This document shows, one piece after another, positions 44,477 through 53,783 of a stretch of 64,000 bases of DNA. The stretch is from Mucisphaera sp965279675. GTDB taxonomy: Bacteria > Planctomycetota > Phycisphaerae > Phycisphaerales > Phycisphaeraceae. The notes beneath the pieces are model-generated. The model was not told the DNA's origin and ran no database searches. It saw only the letters and a program-made list of their open reading frames with translations. Within the stretch, counting starts at the first letter, position 1. Every line of letters begins with the position of its first letter. The stretch is from assembly GCF_965279675.1 (NCBI RefSeq), contig NZ_CBDIIJ010000002.1, positions 496,001-560,000 on the forward strand, given 5' to 3'. A program made the position numbers and the translations under genes.

Positions 44477-45522
44477 TGAGTGGGTTGCTGCGTGGGATCG
44501 ATGCGAACGCGAACCGGGCGAGCGAGGCATTTCGGACGCTTGAGGACGTGGCGCGTTTCGTGCTGGATCGGGAGGACTTGTCGGCGCGTGCGAAGGCGGG
44601 GAGGCATGGGCTGAGGGAGGCTCTTGGGGCGCTGCCTGAGCTGGCCTGGCATCGTGACACGGCGGGCGATGTGGGGACGGGGATCACGACGGAGGGTGAG
44701 GCAAGGCGTGGGGGCGTGGTGGCTGTGGCGGAGGCGGCGGGGCATCGGCTGGCGGAGGCGCTGCGGGTGATTGAAGAGTTTGGGAAGGTGCTGGCGGAGC
44801 GGCCTGGGTCTGAGGGGTTGCCTGGGCGGGTCGAGAGGCTGCGTTATGAGGGGTATGACCTGGCGCGGGATGTGGTGAAGGCGCTCGGAGCGGGTGAGCG
44901 TGTCGGGTTGCCCTGGCGGCTGTGTCTGCTGCTGACGGAAGCGGCTTGCAGGCTTGATTGGCGGGAGGTGCTTCGGGGAGCGTTAGCGGGCGGGGTGGAC
45001 TGTGTACAGGTTCGGGAGAAGGGATGGGAGGATGGCCGGCTGCTGGAGCGGGTGCGTGAGGTGGTGGGGATCGTTCATGCGGCTGGGGCGGCGGTGGTGG
45101 TGAATGATCGGGTGGATCTGGCGTTGCTAGCGGGAGCGGACGGGGTGCATCTGGGTCAGGGGGATCTGGGCGTGGAAGAGGCGAGGAAGCTGGCGGGTCG
45201 GCGGCTGGTGGTGGGGGTGAGTACGAGCAGGATTGAGGAGGCGGAGGCGGCGGAGCGAGCGGGCGCGGATTATGTGGGTTTGGGGCCGATGTTTGTGTCG
45301 AGAACGAAGGCGAAGGATCGGATCGCGGGGCCGGGCTATTTGAAGGAATACGTAGCGGGTGGGCGGTTGGCTCATCTGGCGATCGGGGGGATCACGGCGG
45401 AGAACGTGGGCGAGCTGCGGGAGGCGGGGTGTCGGGGGATCGCGGTTTGCGCGGCGATTTCGGGGGCGGATGATCCGGAAGCGGCAACCCGGGGTTTGCT
45501 GGCAGGCTTATCTGGTGATTGA
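44473..45522 (+). CDS. thiE: thiamine-phosphate synthase with N-terminal ThiD2-like domain
   Basis: A 349-residue fusion. Residues 1 to about 125 (GIDANANRASEAFRTLEDV, ALRVIEEFGKVL) form the helical ThiD2-type domain found fused to ThiE in planctomycetes, cyanobacteria and some others. Residues about 145-345 are the ThiE barrel: CVQVREKGWEDGRLLE, VVVNDRVDLALLAGADGVHLGQGDL, VSTSRIEEAEAAERAGADYVGLGPMF and IGGITAENVGELREAGC. ThiE joins HMP-pyrophosphate to the thiazole phosphate. It overlaps the LabN gene by four bases. thiS and thiG lie 9 kb downstream. Confidence 0.93.
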   Translation: MMSGLLRGIDANANRASEAFRTLEDVARFVLDREDLSARAKAGRHGLREALGALPELAWHRDTAGDVGTGITTEGEARRGGVVAVAEAAGHRLAEALRVIEEFGKVLAERPGSEGLPGRVERLRYEGYDLARDVVKALGAGERVGLPWRLCLLLTEAACRLDWREVLRGALAGGVDCVQVREKGWEDGRLLERVREVVGIVHAAGAAVVVNDRVDLALLAGADGVHLGQGDLGVEEARKLAGRRLVVGVSTSRIEEAEAAERAGADYVGLGPMFVSRTKAKDRIAGPGYLKEYVAGGRLAHLAIGGITAENVGELREAGCRGIAVCAAISGADDPEAATRGLLAGLSGD

Positions 45523-45570
45523 TGCGAAGGTTGGGATGGCAGCGGGGAGGCTTGAGAATAGAATCACAAC

Positions 45571-46503
45571 ATGCACCGAATATTGCTCGTGCTGCTCTTG
45601 GGGCTAGGGGTGGGTCTGTTGGGTGGTTGTGCGCCTGCGGCGGAGGAGTCGTCGGAGGCGTCGGTGCGGGTGGCGACGAGTCTGATCCCGCATGGCTGGT
45701 TGATCGAGCGGATCGGAGGGGAGCGGGTGGAGATGGTGGTGACGCTGCCTGCGGGTGCGAGCCATGCGACGTTTGCGCCGAGTGATCGTCAGGTGAGTCG
45801 GGTGCTGGGGAGTGCGGTGTACTTTCGGGCGGGGGTACCGTTTGAGCGCGGGGGCTGGTTTACGGCGATGGAGACGCTTGGGTCGCCTGAGGTGGTGGAT
45901 CTGAGGGAGGGGGTGGCACTTCGGACGATGGAGGCGCACACGCATCACGAGGAAGATGGGCATGACCACGCGCACGATCACGGTCATCATCACGGGCATG
46001 CGCACGGGGCGGATGATCCGCATACGTGGTTGTCGCCTGTGAACCTGATCACGCAGGCGGGGACGGTGCTGAGGAAGCTCGAAGCACTCGATCCTGCGGG
46101 GGCGGAAGCCTACCGAGCGAACCATGCGACGCTGGTGGCGGAGCTGAGTGCGTTGGATCGGGAGTTGGTGGTTGGGTTGGCGGGGCTTCGGGGGACGGCG
46201 TTTTTTGTGTTTCATCCGTCTTGGGGGTATTTCGCGGATCGGTATGGGTTGGAACAGGTGGCGATCGAGGTGGCGGGGCAGGATCCGTCGGATCGGGAGT
46301 TGACGGAGCTTCAGGAGCGGGCGCGGGCGGAAGGGATTTCGGTGGTGTTTGTGCAGCCGCAGATTGCGGGAGCGGGTGCGGAGGCGGTCGCCGAGGCGAT
46401 CGGGGGGCGGGTGGAGGTGATCGATCCGATGGCGGCGGATGTGGTGGCGAATCTGCGGGCGGTGGCGGCGGCGTTGGTGGCTGCGGCTGAGGGGGGTGGC
46501 TGA
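45571..46503 (+). CDS. znuA: zinc/manganese ABC transporter substrate-binding lipoprotein
   Basis: A 310-residue periplasmic binding protein. The signal ends in LLGGC (Cys17). SLIPHGWLIERIGGERVEMVV starts the domain, and SHATFAPSDRQVSRV has the first metal His. A His-rich loop at about 122-145 (HTHHEEDGHDHAHDHGHHHG) is typical of ZnuA, and ADDPHTWLSP, FHPSWGYFADRYG and VIDPMAADVVANL complete the metal site. It starts 48 bases after thiE. It probably takes up Zn(II); the His-rich loop favours zinc over manganese. No Zur site was recognised upstream. Confidence 0.94.
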   Translation: MHRILLVLLLGLGVGLLGGCAPAAEESSEASVRVATSLIPHGWLIERIGGERVEMVVTLPAGASHATFAPSDRQVSRVLGSAVYFRAGVPFERGGWFTAMETLGSPEVVDLREGVALRTMEAHTHHEEDGHDHAHDHGHHHGHAHGADDPHTWLSPVNLITQAGTVLRKLEALDPAGAEAYRANHATLVAELSALDRELVVGLAGLRGTAFFVFHPSWGYFADRYGLEQVAIEVAGQDPSDRELTELQERARAEGISVVFVQPQIAGAGAEAVAEAIGGRVEVIDPMAADVVANLRAVAAALVAAAEGGG

Positions 46504-46505
46504 GC

Positions 46506-47324
46506 ATGGTGGGACCTGCGAAGGATGCGGTGATTTCGCTGGCGGGGGTGACGTTTCGTTATGAGGGAGCGGGGCGGGCTGCGTTGGAGGACGTGAGTCT
46601 GGAGGTTTTTCGGGGTGATTTTCTGGGGATCATCGGGCCGAATGGCGGGGGCAAGACGACGCTTTTGAAGCTGGTGCTGGGGCTGCTGGAGCCGGAGGTG
46701 GGGGTGGTGCGGGTGTTTGGGGAGGCGGCGGTGAAGGGTCGGGCGCGGATCGGTTATGTCCCGCAGCACGCGACGATTGATGCGGCGGCGCCGGCGTCGG
46801 TGCTGGACCTGGTGTTGATGGGTCGGTTGGCGGTGTCGCGATGGGGGATGTGGTTTGGCCGGGGTGATCGGGAGCGGGCGATGGGTTGTCTGGAGATGGT
46901 GGGGTGTGCGGATCTGGCGGGTCGGGCTTATCAGTCGCTTTCGGGTGGTCAGAAGCAGCGGGTGCTGATTGCGCGGGCGTTGGTGGCGGACGCGGAGGTG
47001 CTGCTGCTTGACGAGCCGACGACGGGTGTGGACCCGCGGGCGCAGCGGGGGCTGACGGAGCTGCTGCATCGGTTGCATGAGCGGATGCCGATCGTGATGG
47101 TCAGCCATGACATCTCGTTTGTCACGAGTCAGCTGAATCGGGTGGCGTGTCTGAATGGTCGGCTGAGTGTGCATGCCATCGATGAGCTGTCGCATGACCA
47201 GATCGAGCGGACATATGCGGGGCCGGTGACGGTGCTGCATCACCACGAGGAGGATTGTCCGATCCACCCGCAAGGGCACGAGGCGGGCGGTGATTCGTTG
47301 GGTGAGGGTGAGGCGAAGATTTGA
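46506..47324 (+). CDS. znuC: zinc/manganese ABC transporter ATP-binding protein
   Basis: A 272-residue ABC ATPase. Walker A GPNGGGKTT (about 44-52), the signature LSGGQKQR (about 144-151), Walker B VLLLDEPTTGVD and the switch His in VSHDISFVTSQ are all present. The segment IGYVPQHATID is typical of the zinc/manganese/iron chelate group. The C-terminus is a little long and His-rich (LHHHEEDCPIHPQGHE), which may bind metal. It starts two bases after znuA and overlaps znuB by four. Confidence 0.95.
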   Translation: MVGPAKDAVISLAGVTFRYEGAGRAALEDVSLEVFRGDFLGIIGPNGGGKTTLLKLVLGLLEPEVGVVRVFGEAAVKGRARIGYVPQHATIDAAAPASVLDLVLMGRLAVSRWGMWFGRGDRERAMGCLEMVGCADLAGRAYQSLSGGQKQRVLIARALVADAEVLLLDEPTTGVDPRAQRGLTELLHRLHERMPIVMVSHDISFVTSQLNRVACLNGRLSVHAIDELSHDQIERTYAGPVTVLHHHEEDCPIHPQGHEAGGDSLGEGEAKI

Positions 47325-48178
47325 TCGCGTTCTTCGAAGACATCGCGATCAATCCGTTTCTGCTGACGGGCTTGCTGGCCGGGGTGCTGGCGAGTGTGGC
47401 GTGCGGGGTGATCGGTCCGTTTGTGATTACGCGACGGATTGTGTTTCTGAGCGGGGCGATTGCCCACATCGCTTTGGCGGGGATAGGTGCGGGGATTTTT
47501 CTCCGTTACTTCTATCCCGAGTGGTTCGGGTGGATGAGCCCGCTTCACGGTGCGGTGGTGGTGTCGCTGGTGTCGGCGGTGGTGCTCGGACTGGTGCACG
47601 AGAAGGTGGCGGAGCGGATGGACACGCTGATCGGGGCGATGTGGGCGGTGGGTATGGCGGTAGGTCTGATGCTGATCAAGTTCACGCCAGGGTATCACGT
47701 GGAGCTGATGAGCTATCTGTTCGGGAACATCACTTATGTGAGCTGGGACAGCCTGTGGCTGCTGGTGGGTGTGGACGCGGTGATCCTGCTGGTGACGGCG
47801 GTGTACTACAAGCAGTTGCTGGCGGTGTGTGTGGATGCTCAGCAGGCGGCGCTTCGGGGGGTGCCGGTGCTTCGGGTGCAGATTGTGCTTTTGTGTCTGG
47901 TGGCGTTGACGGTGATCACGCTGATTCAGGTGGTGGGGCTGATCCTGGTGCTGGCGTTGTTGACGTTGCCGGCGGCGACGGCGTCGCACCGGTTGACGCG
48001 CTTGTCGGCGGTGATTCCGGTGTCGGTGCTGATCGGATTGTTGGTGACGACGGTGCCGCGAGTGGTGGTGTATGACCTGCAGGTCGCGGGGGCGTCGATT
48101 GCGCCGGAGCCGGCGATTGTGCTGGCGGCGGCTGGGGTGTACTTGGTGTCGATGGGGTTGAAGCGGGTGGTGGGCTGA
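47321..48178 (+). CDS. znuB: zinc/manganese ABC transporter permease
   Basis: A 285-residue permease of the ABC-3 family with about eight membrane helices. PFVITRRIVFLSGAIAHIALAG is the family signature in the N-terminal third (written here as its core segment), followed by LFGNITYVSWDSLWLL and VVGLILVLALLTLPAATA. The start is TTG, overlapping the znuC stop as TTGA. It ends the long plus-strand run that starts at scpB and is followed by three palindromes in the convergent spacer. Confidence 0.94.
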   Translation: MIAFFEDIAINPFLLTGLLAGVLASVACGVIGPFVITRRIVFLSGAIAHIALAGIGAGIFLRYFYPEWFGWMSPLHGAVVVSLVSAVVLGLVHEKVAERMDTLIGAMWAVGMAVGLMLIKFTPGYHVELMSYLFGNITYVSWDSLWLLVGVDAVILLVTAVYYKQLLAVCVDAQQAALRGVPVLRVQIVLLCLVALTVITLIQVVGLILVLALLTLPAATASHRLTRLSAVIPVSVLIGLLVTTVPRVVVYDLQVAGASIAPEPAIVLAAAGVYLVSMGLKRVVG

Positions 48179-48230
48179 GTTTCGTGGGGGTTTCGGGTTT
48201 TGTGTGGCTGGTTGGGTGGTGCAAGGGATA

Positions 48231-48256
48231 GAGCCCGGCTGCGTCGCGACCGGGTT
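48231..48256 (+). repeat. REP-like palindrome, copy 8
   Basis: GAGCCCGGCTGCG followed by TCGCGACCGGGTT; differs from copy 6 by one T/C pair. Lies in the convergent spacer after znuB. Confidence 0.7.
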
Positions 48257-48279
48257 GTGGAGCCGTGATCGATTGGTTC

Positions 48280-48302
48280 TGTGGGCACGCAACGTGCCCA
48301 CA
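48280..48302. repeat. intergenic perfect hairpin
   Basis: 10-bp stem TGTGGGCACG / CGTGCCCACA, loop CAA. It stands between two REP-like copies and could also act as a transcription stop without T-run. Confidence 0.55.
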
Positions 48303-48337
48303 GCCACCCATGGTTGTTGGTCGCACCTATGGTGGAT

Positions 48338-48370
48338 GCCCGGGCCGACACGGCCCGGCTCACCGGGTAC
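48338..48370 (-). repeat. REP-like palindrome, copy 9 (GGGCC subtype)
   Basis: On the minus strand GAGCCGGGCCGTG followed by TCGGCCCGGGC. ACCGGGTAC follows, as beside copy 1. Confidence 0.65.
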
Positions 48371-48400
48371 GAGGTTTGGACCAGCCGGTTGTAGGTTGGT

Positions 48401-50491
48401 TCAGGATTCGGTGTCTTCGGGGGATTCGGTGGTGGTGCTGGTGGTCTGGGTGGGTTCGGAAGCGAAGGGGTCTTCGTCGTCGGCGGGGGTGAACCCGACG
48501 GCGAGTTGGAGGGTTTCGAGGTTGAGGGGTCTGGGTTCGTTGCCGTCGAGCATGGCGTCGTTGACCAGGAGTTCGAGGGTGGGGTCCTGGAGCATGGCTT
48601 CGAAGCGGCTGCGGTTGATGGGGCTGTAGCTGTCGATGCGGACGACGGCGAGGGCGAGCTCGTTGGGGAGGGGTTGGACGATGGTGCGCTCGCCTGGGTT
48701 GAGTTCTTCGATGGCGTTCTGTTCGCGGAGGGTGCGTGCGGTGTCGAAGATGGCATCGACGAGCTGCGGTTCCTGGCCGATGCCCGGGAGGATGGGGACG
48801 GCGAAGAGGCCGGTGCGGTCGCGGGTTCGCCTGGAGAAGGGGCCGGTGTCGATGACGGCGGCGGCGGCGGTCTGGGCGAGGTCGTCGAGGGTCTGGTCGG
48901 TTGCTCGCTGCTGCCAGGTTTCGATGCGGCTGGCGAGTTCGCGGTAGTTGGCGAGCTGGCGGGCGTCGGCGACGACCTGGTCGCGGACTTCATCGAGGCT
49001 GTCGGGGATGCGTGCAGGGGAGGCGTCGACGACGCGCAGGATCATCATGGACCCGTTGGGCAGGGAGAGGAGGGCTGTGGGGACGTTGGTCTGGAGGTAC
49101 ATCGCGAGGAGCGGGTTATCGATGGGTGGATTCAGCTCGCGGATGCTGGCGATGTAGTCGGTGGCGGGGATTCGCTGGGGCCGGTCGGCGATGAAGGCAG
49201 GCCCGATGACGGGGTCGAAGGCGAGGTCGCGGACGGCGCTCCAGTTATTGGGTGCGGCGCGGACGGTGGGCCGGATGCCGTGATCCAGTTCGATCTGCTG
49301 AGCGACTTCGCGGAGGCTGGTGGGTTCGAAGGTGTTGGGGAAGTCGTAGTAGCCTTCGCGTTGCGGGACAGCGCGGAGTTCGGTGGTGAGGATGGCGGAG
49401 GCGGCGCGGGCGATGGCTCGGACCCGATCAAGAGCGGCCTGCTGGCGGAGGTAGCCGATGATTTCCTGGCGGACCTCGCGGTAGTCGCGAGGCGGGGCGG
49501 GTTCGTCGCCGAGTTCCTGGGCGGGATTCACGACTCTGAAGAAGTCAGGGTTGTCGCGATAGAAGGCGACGGCGTCGGCTTCTTCGACGGAGGTTTGTGC
49601 GAAGACGGCGTCGAAGGGGATGGTCAGGGATTCGACGCGGACGCGGTCGAGGAACTTGTAGCCGAAGCCGTAGGGTTCGCCGTCGCCTGGGTCATCGTCT
49701 TTGTACGTCTCGAAGAGTTCCTGGATGAGGTCTTCGGAGGGTTCGGCTTCGATGCCGAGCCGGTCGGGTTGGAGGAGGACCATGGAGGCATTGATCTCGG
49801 ACTGCTGGTCGCTGAGCACCTGTTCGATCAGTGGGCGCGAGATGCGTTGAGCGCCGTTGGCGATGCCCAGGAAGATGGATGCTTCTCGGAGTCGTGCGTC
49901 GGCTGTGCCCATGTCGCCATTGGCCATGGCCTGTTGTCCGGCCTGCTGGGCCATGAGTCCCTGGATCTGTGCGCTGATGCGGCGGAGTCCGGGTGAGGGG
50001 TCGAGTTCGATGTCGAGGTGGGAGCGGCCGAGGAGCAAGGCGATCGCGCGTTCGCGTGCGAGCCATCTTGCGAAGGTGACCTGGACCTCACTGCGTTTCA
50101 TGTTCATTCGCTGGGCGAGTTGGGCGACGGTGGCTTCGTCGAGTCCGAAGGCGGCCATGGCGTTGAAGGTTTCGGCCTGGCTGACTTCGATGCCGAGTTG
50201 GTTGGCGGCGATGCCGAGGAGGAGCCATCGTCGGGCGTTCTCGCGGTCGTTGGCGGGGCCCGTGAGTGTCTGGAAGACGGGGCTGACGGCGGAGAGGATC
50301 TGCATCTCGCGGAGGGCGATGTTCTCGTCGCCGGCGGTGAGTTCGCGGCCGTCGACGGTGCCGATGACGATGGCGCTGGGCGTCGTGGCGGTGAACATGG
50401 AGAGGGTGTCCTGCAGGAGGAAGGCGATCATGAGCAGGACGATGCCGACGACGACGATGTAGGTCTGATACTTGCGGAAGAACTTGAACAC
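48401..50491 (-). CDS. PpiD/SurA-like membrane-anchored foldase
   Basis: A 696-residue protein with a single N-terminal membrane anchor (YIVVVGIVLLMIAFLLQDTL, about 11-30) and a large periplasmic part. The start MFKFFRKYQTYI and the following VIGTVDGRELTAGDE / EMQIL..A.. arrangement match the SurA_N/PpiD chaperone domain (about 40-180). A parvulin domain, if any, is degenerate: I see FAIPFD-like LTIPFDAVFA and a long helical region but not the complete active site. The start is GTG at 50491, 12 bases after GGAG. It is 110 bases downstream of lptD on the same strand, consistent with a role in outer-membrane protein folding. Confidence 0.75.
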   Translation of the reverse strand: MFKFFRKYQTYIVVVGIVLLMIAFLLQDTLSMFTATTPSAIVIGTVDGRELTAGDENIALREMQILSAVSPVFQTLTGPANDRENARRWLLLGIAANQLGIEVSQAETFNAMAAFGLDEATVAQLAQRMNMKRSEVQVTFARWLARERAIALLLGRSHLDIELDPSPGLRRISAQIQGLMAQQAGQQAMANGDMGTADARLREASIFLGIANGAQRISRPLIEQVLSDQQSEINASMVLLQPDRLGIEAEPSEDLIQELFETYKDDDPGDGEPYGFGYKFLDRVRVESLTIPFDAVFAQTSVEEADAVAFYRDNPDFFRVVNPAQELGDEPAPPRDYREVRQEIIGYLRQQAALDRVRAIARAASAILTTELRAVPQREGYYDFPNTFEPTSLREVAQQIELDHGIRPTVRAAPNNWSAVRDLAFDPVIGPAFIADRPQRIPATDYIASIRELNPPIDNPLLAMYLQTNVPTALLSLPNGSMMILRVVDASPARIPDSLDEVRDQVVADARQLANYRELASRIETWQQRATDQTLDDLAQTAAAAVIDTGPFSRRTRDRTGLFAVPILPGIGQEPQLVDAIFDTARTLREQNAIEELNPGERTIVQPLPNELALAVVRIDSYSPINRSRFEAMLQDPTLELLVNDAMLDGNEPRPLNLETLQLAVGFTPADDEDPFASEPTQTTSTTTESPEDTES

Positions 50492-50601
50492 GTGGCGTGC
50501 GCTCCGGGTGGGTGTTTTGCTGATTGGGAGGGACGAGTATACCGCGAGCGGGGGTCGAGACGGTCATCCGTCCGCTGGCGGGGGAGAGCTGCGAGACGTG
50601 G

Positions 50602-53600
50602 TCAGTCGATGTTGTCGTAGGGGAGGAGGCCGTCGCCTGCGCGTCGTTGGCGTGGTTCGGGGCGGAGAGAGACGCTGAGGGAGGTTTCGCCTTCGATTTC
50701 GTCGTAGCCGGCGGTGAGTCGGACGAGCCAGCTGGGGAGTTGGCGGTTGATGGCGAGGGCGATGTCGCGGGAGCCGCCTTCGTCGAGGTCGAGTCGGTGC
50801 TCGAAGTCGAGTCGGTACTTGGCGGTCATCTGGTATTCGGCACCGTAGCCGAGGAGCCGGCTCTGGAGGAGGTGGAGGGCCTGGTAGTTGACGAAGGAGG
50901 TGAGGCGGGTGCTGTGTTCGAGGGTGGTGCCGACCTTCCACTGTGCGGTCTGATCGCGCTCGAGGTCCTGGGTGGCTTCAGCGGCGACGCCGAGGGCTTC
51001 GGTGACCATCCAGCGGAGGTCGCCGTGGAGGTGGTCGCCGCCTCGAGCGTACTCGGGTCGGTGGCTCCAGAAGCGGGGGATGACATCGCCGGTGACGCTC
51101 TCACCGGATCTGATGACGGCGTCGGTGCGGAGGGTGATCCAGTCGACGGTACGTGAGCGGCCGAGGGCTTCGCGTCGGGTCTGCCAGGTCTGGAGGAGGC
51201 CGAAGCGGACGCCGGCGCCTTCGGCGAGTCGGTCGGTGTCGTCGTCGATGATCCAGACTTCGCCGGTGTCGTAGGAGGTCTCCATGACGAAGAGGTCGAC
51301 GCCGGGTTCGATGATGTGGCGGATGCCGTTGAGGTCGAGGATGTCGCTGGTGATGGCGTTGTTGGTGCCGGTGAAGGAGGTCTGAATGCGGGTGCCGACG
51401 GCTCCCCAGTAGCGTTCGGTGGGTTCCTGGTCGCCGAAGAGATTGAACTCCGCGGCGTCGTCGTAGAGGACGATGCGGCCGGCGACGTAGGGGGTGACGT
51501 CGAAGATGCCGTAGGTGCGGGAGATGCTGAGTTCCTGGCGGGTGCTGAGTTTGTGGCGGAAGCCTTCCGGGAGGGTGAAGGAATCCTGGATCACGTCGAA
51601 GCTATCGGTATCGAGGATGCCGAAGGTATCGATTGACTGGTTGAAGCTGAAGCCCCGGTCGGCAGGTGTGTCGGTTCCGTAGCGGATTTTCTGGAGGCTG
51701 TAACTGTTTTCGGAGGCCCAGACGATGCCGGTTCGGCCGAGGGGTGTGGCCTGGCGGAAGTAGGAGATGGTGGGGAGTTCGTCGAGGCGGAAGCCGGGCG
51801 ACTGGAGTTCGGGGAGGGTTTCGACGAATTCGTTGATGTCGCGGCGGAGGTAGAAGGAGAAGGTGGCGTCGTGGTCGGTATTGGCGAGGTAGAGAGAGGT
51901 TTCGAAGGGGAGGTCGGCGTAGGCCTGATCGGGGAAGAACTCTTCGAGGAAGGTTTCATCGGAGACGACGGCGGCCTGGGCAGCGAGGGTCCAGCCGCCT
52001 GCGATCTGCTGGAGGTGCTGACCGTGGAAAAAGCCGCGGAAGTCGCCGTTCTGATCGATGTCTTCGCGCCCGGCGATCTCGTCGGTGCCGTTGTCGGAGG
52101 GGAGGAGGTAGGTTTGGGCGCGGCCGAGTGCGTTGGGTCGGTCGTATTCGATCTCGGCACCGAGTGCGAGGCCGTGCTGGCCCTGGATGTCGAGTCGTCC
52201 GGTGAGGTCGACGCCATCGGGGGTGTCTCGGCCGGCGAGGGCGAAGAGGTCCCACTCGGTTTCGAGTTCGAGGCCGTTCTGGCTGGAGAAGCCGGCGTCG
52301 GCGGAGCGGAGGGGGATGTTCTGTCCGCGGCCGGAGAGCGTGGGGCTGTAGAAGATGGGGACGTCGTTGACGCGTAGGGTGGCGTCGTCAGCGGCGAAGC
52401 GAGTGGTGGCGGAGCCGTCGGGCTGGCGAGAGACTTCGATGGCGAGTTCATCGGCGCCGATGGCGAAGTGGGGCTCGGCAAAGCTGCTGGTGGTGAGCCG
52501 GACGTTTTTGGCAATGGCGGCGGCATCGGCGACCTGGCGGATCTCATCGGCTCGGATGTAGAGGGGCACGCCACGGTCCTGGTCGTAGGTGTAGGCGACG
52601 GCCTGGAAGAGGAGGGCTCGTTGGGTGCGGGCGTCGACGTAGACGCGAGGGGCGCGGACGGTGTAGACGCCGTCGGAGACGATGGCGTTGTCTTCGAGGT
52701 AGACGCCTGTGATCTGCTCGGAGCTGATGGAGCCGGAGAGCGGGAGTCTGCCTTCGGCGAAGACAACGGCTCGTTCGGCGGTGAGTCGGAGGGTGAGGTT
52801 GCCGGTGGGATCGACGTAGACGACGGTGACGCCACCGACGAGCGTGAGGGTGGATTCGTCGTCGCCGACGCGTCCGACGGCGCGGCCGGAGGCGAAGGTG
52901 ACCCGGCCTGTCGAGGGCAGGTCGATCAGCGATCCGAGGCTCGGGCCCTCGGCGAGTTGCGGGGTGGCCTGCTGGATCTCGGCTTTGCGTTGTTCGATGT
53001 CGGCACGGCGTCGGTCGCGGGCGGCGAGCAGTTCTGTGGTGACGGCGGGTGTGGGGTTGATATCGATGGTGCTGGTGGTTCGGCGGATGTCGTGTCGTTC
53101 GATGGCGGCGAGGGCTTCGGTGACGAAGGGGTCTTCGGGTGGGCCATCGGGGCGGAGCATGCGGTCGGTTTCGACGGCGAGTCCGGCGGTGGTGGCAGCG
53201 GTGACGGTGAGCCGTGGCGAGCTGCCGGAGATGGGGGGCTGGTCGGCGTTGGGGCTGGTGTGGGGTGTGGCGTTGAGGAGGTAGGCGGTGAGGCGGCGGA
53301 CGCGTTGGTGGTCGAGGGTGAGGGTTTCGATGCGGACGAGAGCTCGTTCGGCGGAGAAGCGGTAGAGGCCGACGGCGAAGCCGGCTTGCTCGTCGAGGAG
53401 GATGTAGCGGGTGGTTCCGCGGGTCCAGGTGGTCGCGCTCTGGGCGGTGAGTGTGGCGTCGGCGTGAATCACAGGATCGTTAAGCCCTGAGTTTCGGACA
53501 CGTTCGCCGACGACACTCAGCGGGCTGGTGTTGGCGGTGGCGAGGGATGCTGGGCCTGCGAGGCAGGCGGTCAGGAGGCAGATTGAGACAATGGAGGGCC

Positions 53601-53607
53601 AACGCAT
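50602..53607 (-). CDS. lptD: LPS-assembly protein LptD (OstA)
   Basis: A protein of about 1001 residues that would insert LPS into the outer leaflet of the outer membrane. A signal peptide (MRWPSIVSICLLTACLAGPASLATA) leads to OstA-type beta-taco repeats (about 215-430: VTFASGRAVGR, LTLVGGVTVVYV, VYTVRAPRVYVD) and a long C-terminal beta-barrel domain with alternating strands and aromatic ends (YQMTAKYRLDFEHRLD, LTAGYDEIEGETSLSVSLRP). The strictly conserved Cys pairs of enterobacterial LptD are not evident. The ATG at 53607 is chosen because the signal peptide starts there; a TTG lies 13 codons earlier. It supports a diderm, LPS-bearing cell. Confidence 0.82.
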   Translation of the reverse strand: MRWPSIVSICLLTACLAGPASLATANTSPLSVVGERVRNSGLNDPVIHADATLTAQSATTWTRGTTRYILLDEQAGFAVGLYRFSAERALVRIETLTLDHQRVRRLTAYLLNATPHTSPNADQPPISGSSPRLTVTAATTAGLAVETDRMLRPDGPPEDPFVTEALAAIERHDIRRTTSTIDINPTPAVTTELLAARDRRRADIEQRKAEIQQATPQLAEGPSLGSLIDLPSTGRVTFASGRAVGRVGDDESTLTLVGGVTVVYVDPTGNLTLRLTAERAVVFAEGRLPLSGSISSEQITGVYLEDNAIVSDGVYTVRAPRVYVDARTQRALLFQAVAYTYDQDRGVPLYIRADEIRQVADAAAIAKNVRLTTSSFAEPHFAIGADELAIEVSRQPDGSATTRFAADDATLRVNDVPIFYSPTLSGRGQNIPLRSADAGFSSQNGLELETEWDLFALAGRDTPDGVDLTGRLDIQGQHGLALGAEIEYDRPNALGRAQTYLLPSDNGTDEIAGREDIDQNGDFRGFFHGQHLQQIAGGWTLAAQAAVVSDETFLEEFFPDQAYADLPFETSLYLANTDHDATFSFYLRRDINEFVETLPELQSPGFRLDELPTISYFRQATPLGRTGIVWASENSYSLQKIRYGTDTPADRGFSFNQSIDTFGILDTDSFDVIQDSFTLPEGFRHKLSTRQELSISRTYGIFDVTPYVAGRIVLYDDAAEFNLFGDQEPTERYWGAVGTRIQTSFTGTNNAITSDILDLNGIRHIIEPGVDLFVMETSYDTGEVWIIDDDTDRLAEGAGVRFGLLQTWQTRREALGRSRTVDWITLRTDAVIRSGESVTGDVIPRFWSHRPEYARGGDHLHGDLRWMVTEALGVAAEATQDLERDQTAQWKVGTTLEHSTRLTSFVNYQALHLLQSRLLGYGAEYQMTAKYRLDFEHRLDLDEGGSRDIALAINRQLPSWLVRLTAGYDEIEGETSLSVSLRPEPRQRRAGDGLLPYDNID

Positions 53608-53697
53608 CAAGCTGGGCACGATACGGGGACCGGGTGAAGGTGGCAATTAAAGGGGCGGGCCGGGTCTGAACCCGGTCGCTGCGAGCCTGTAAAACGA

Positions 53698-53735
53698 AAC
53701 TCCCGGCAACTAAGGCCAGGAGTTCCGAGGGGGGG
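53698..53735 (-). terminator. hairpin terminator after the TlpA-type lipoprotein gene
   Basis: On the minus strand AACTCCTGGC / GCCGGGAGTT (one mismatch), loop about 7, then TCGTTTT. A smaller stem CCGGGT/ACCCGG (53660-53675) follows. Confidence 0.6.
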
Positions 53736-53783
53736 GTTGGGTATGGGAAAGATAGACCGTGACGGATTGACAGGCAATAGCGT

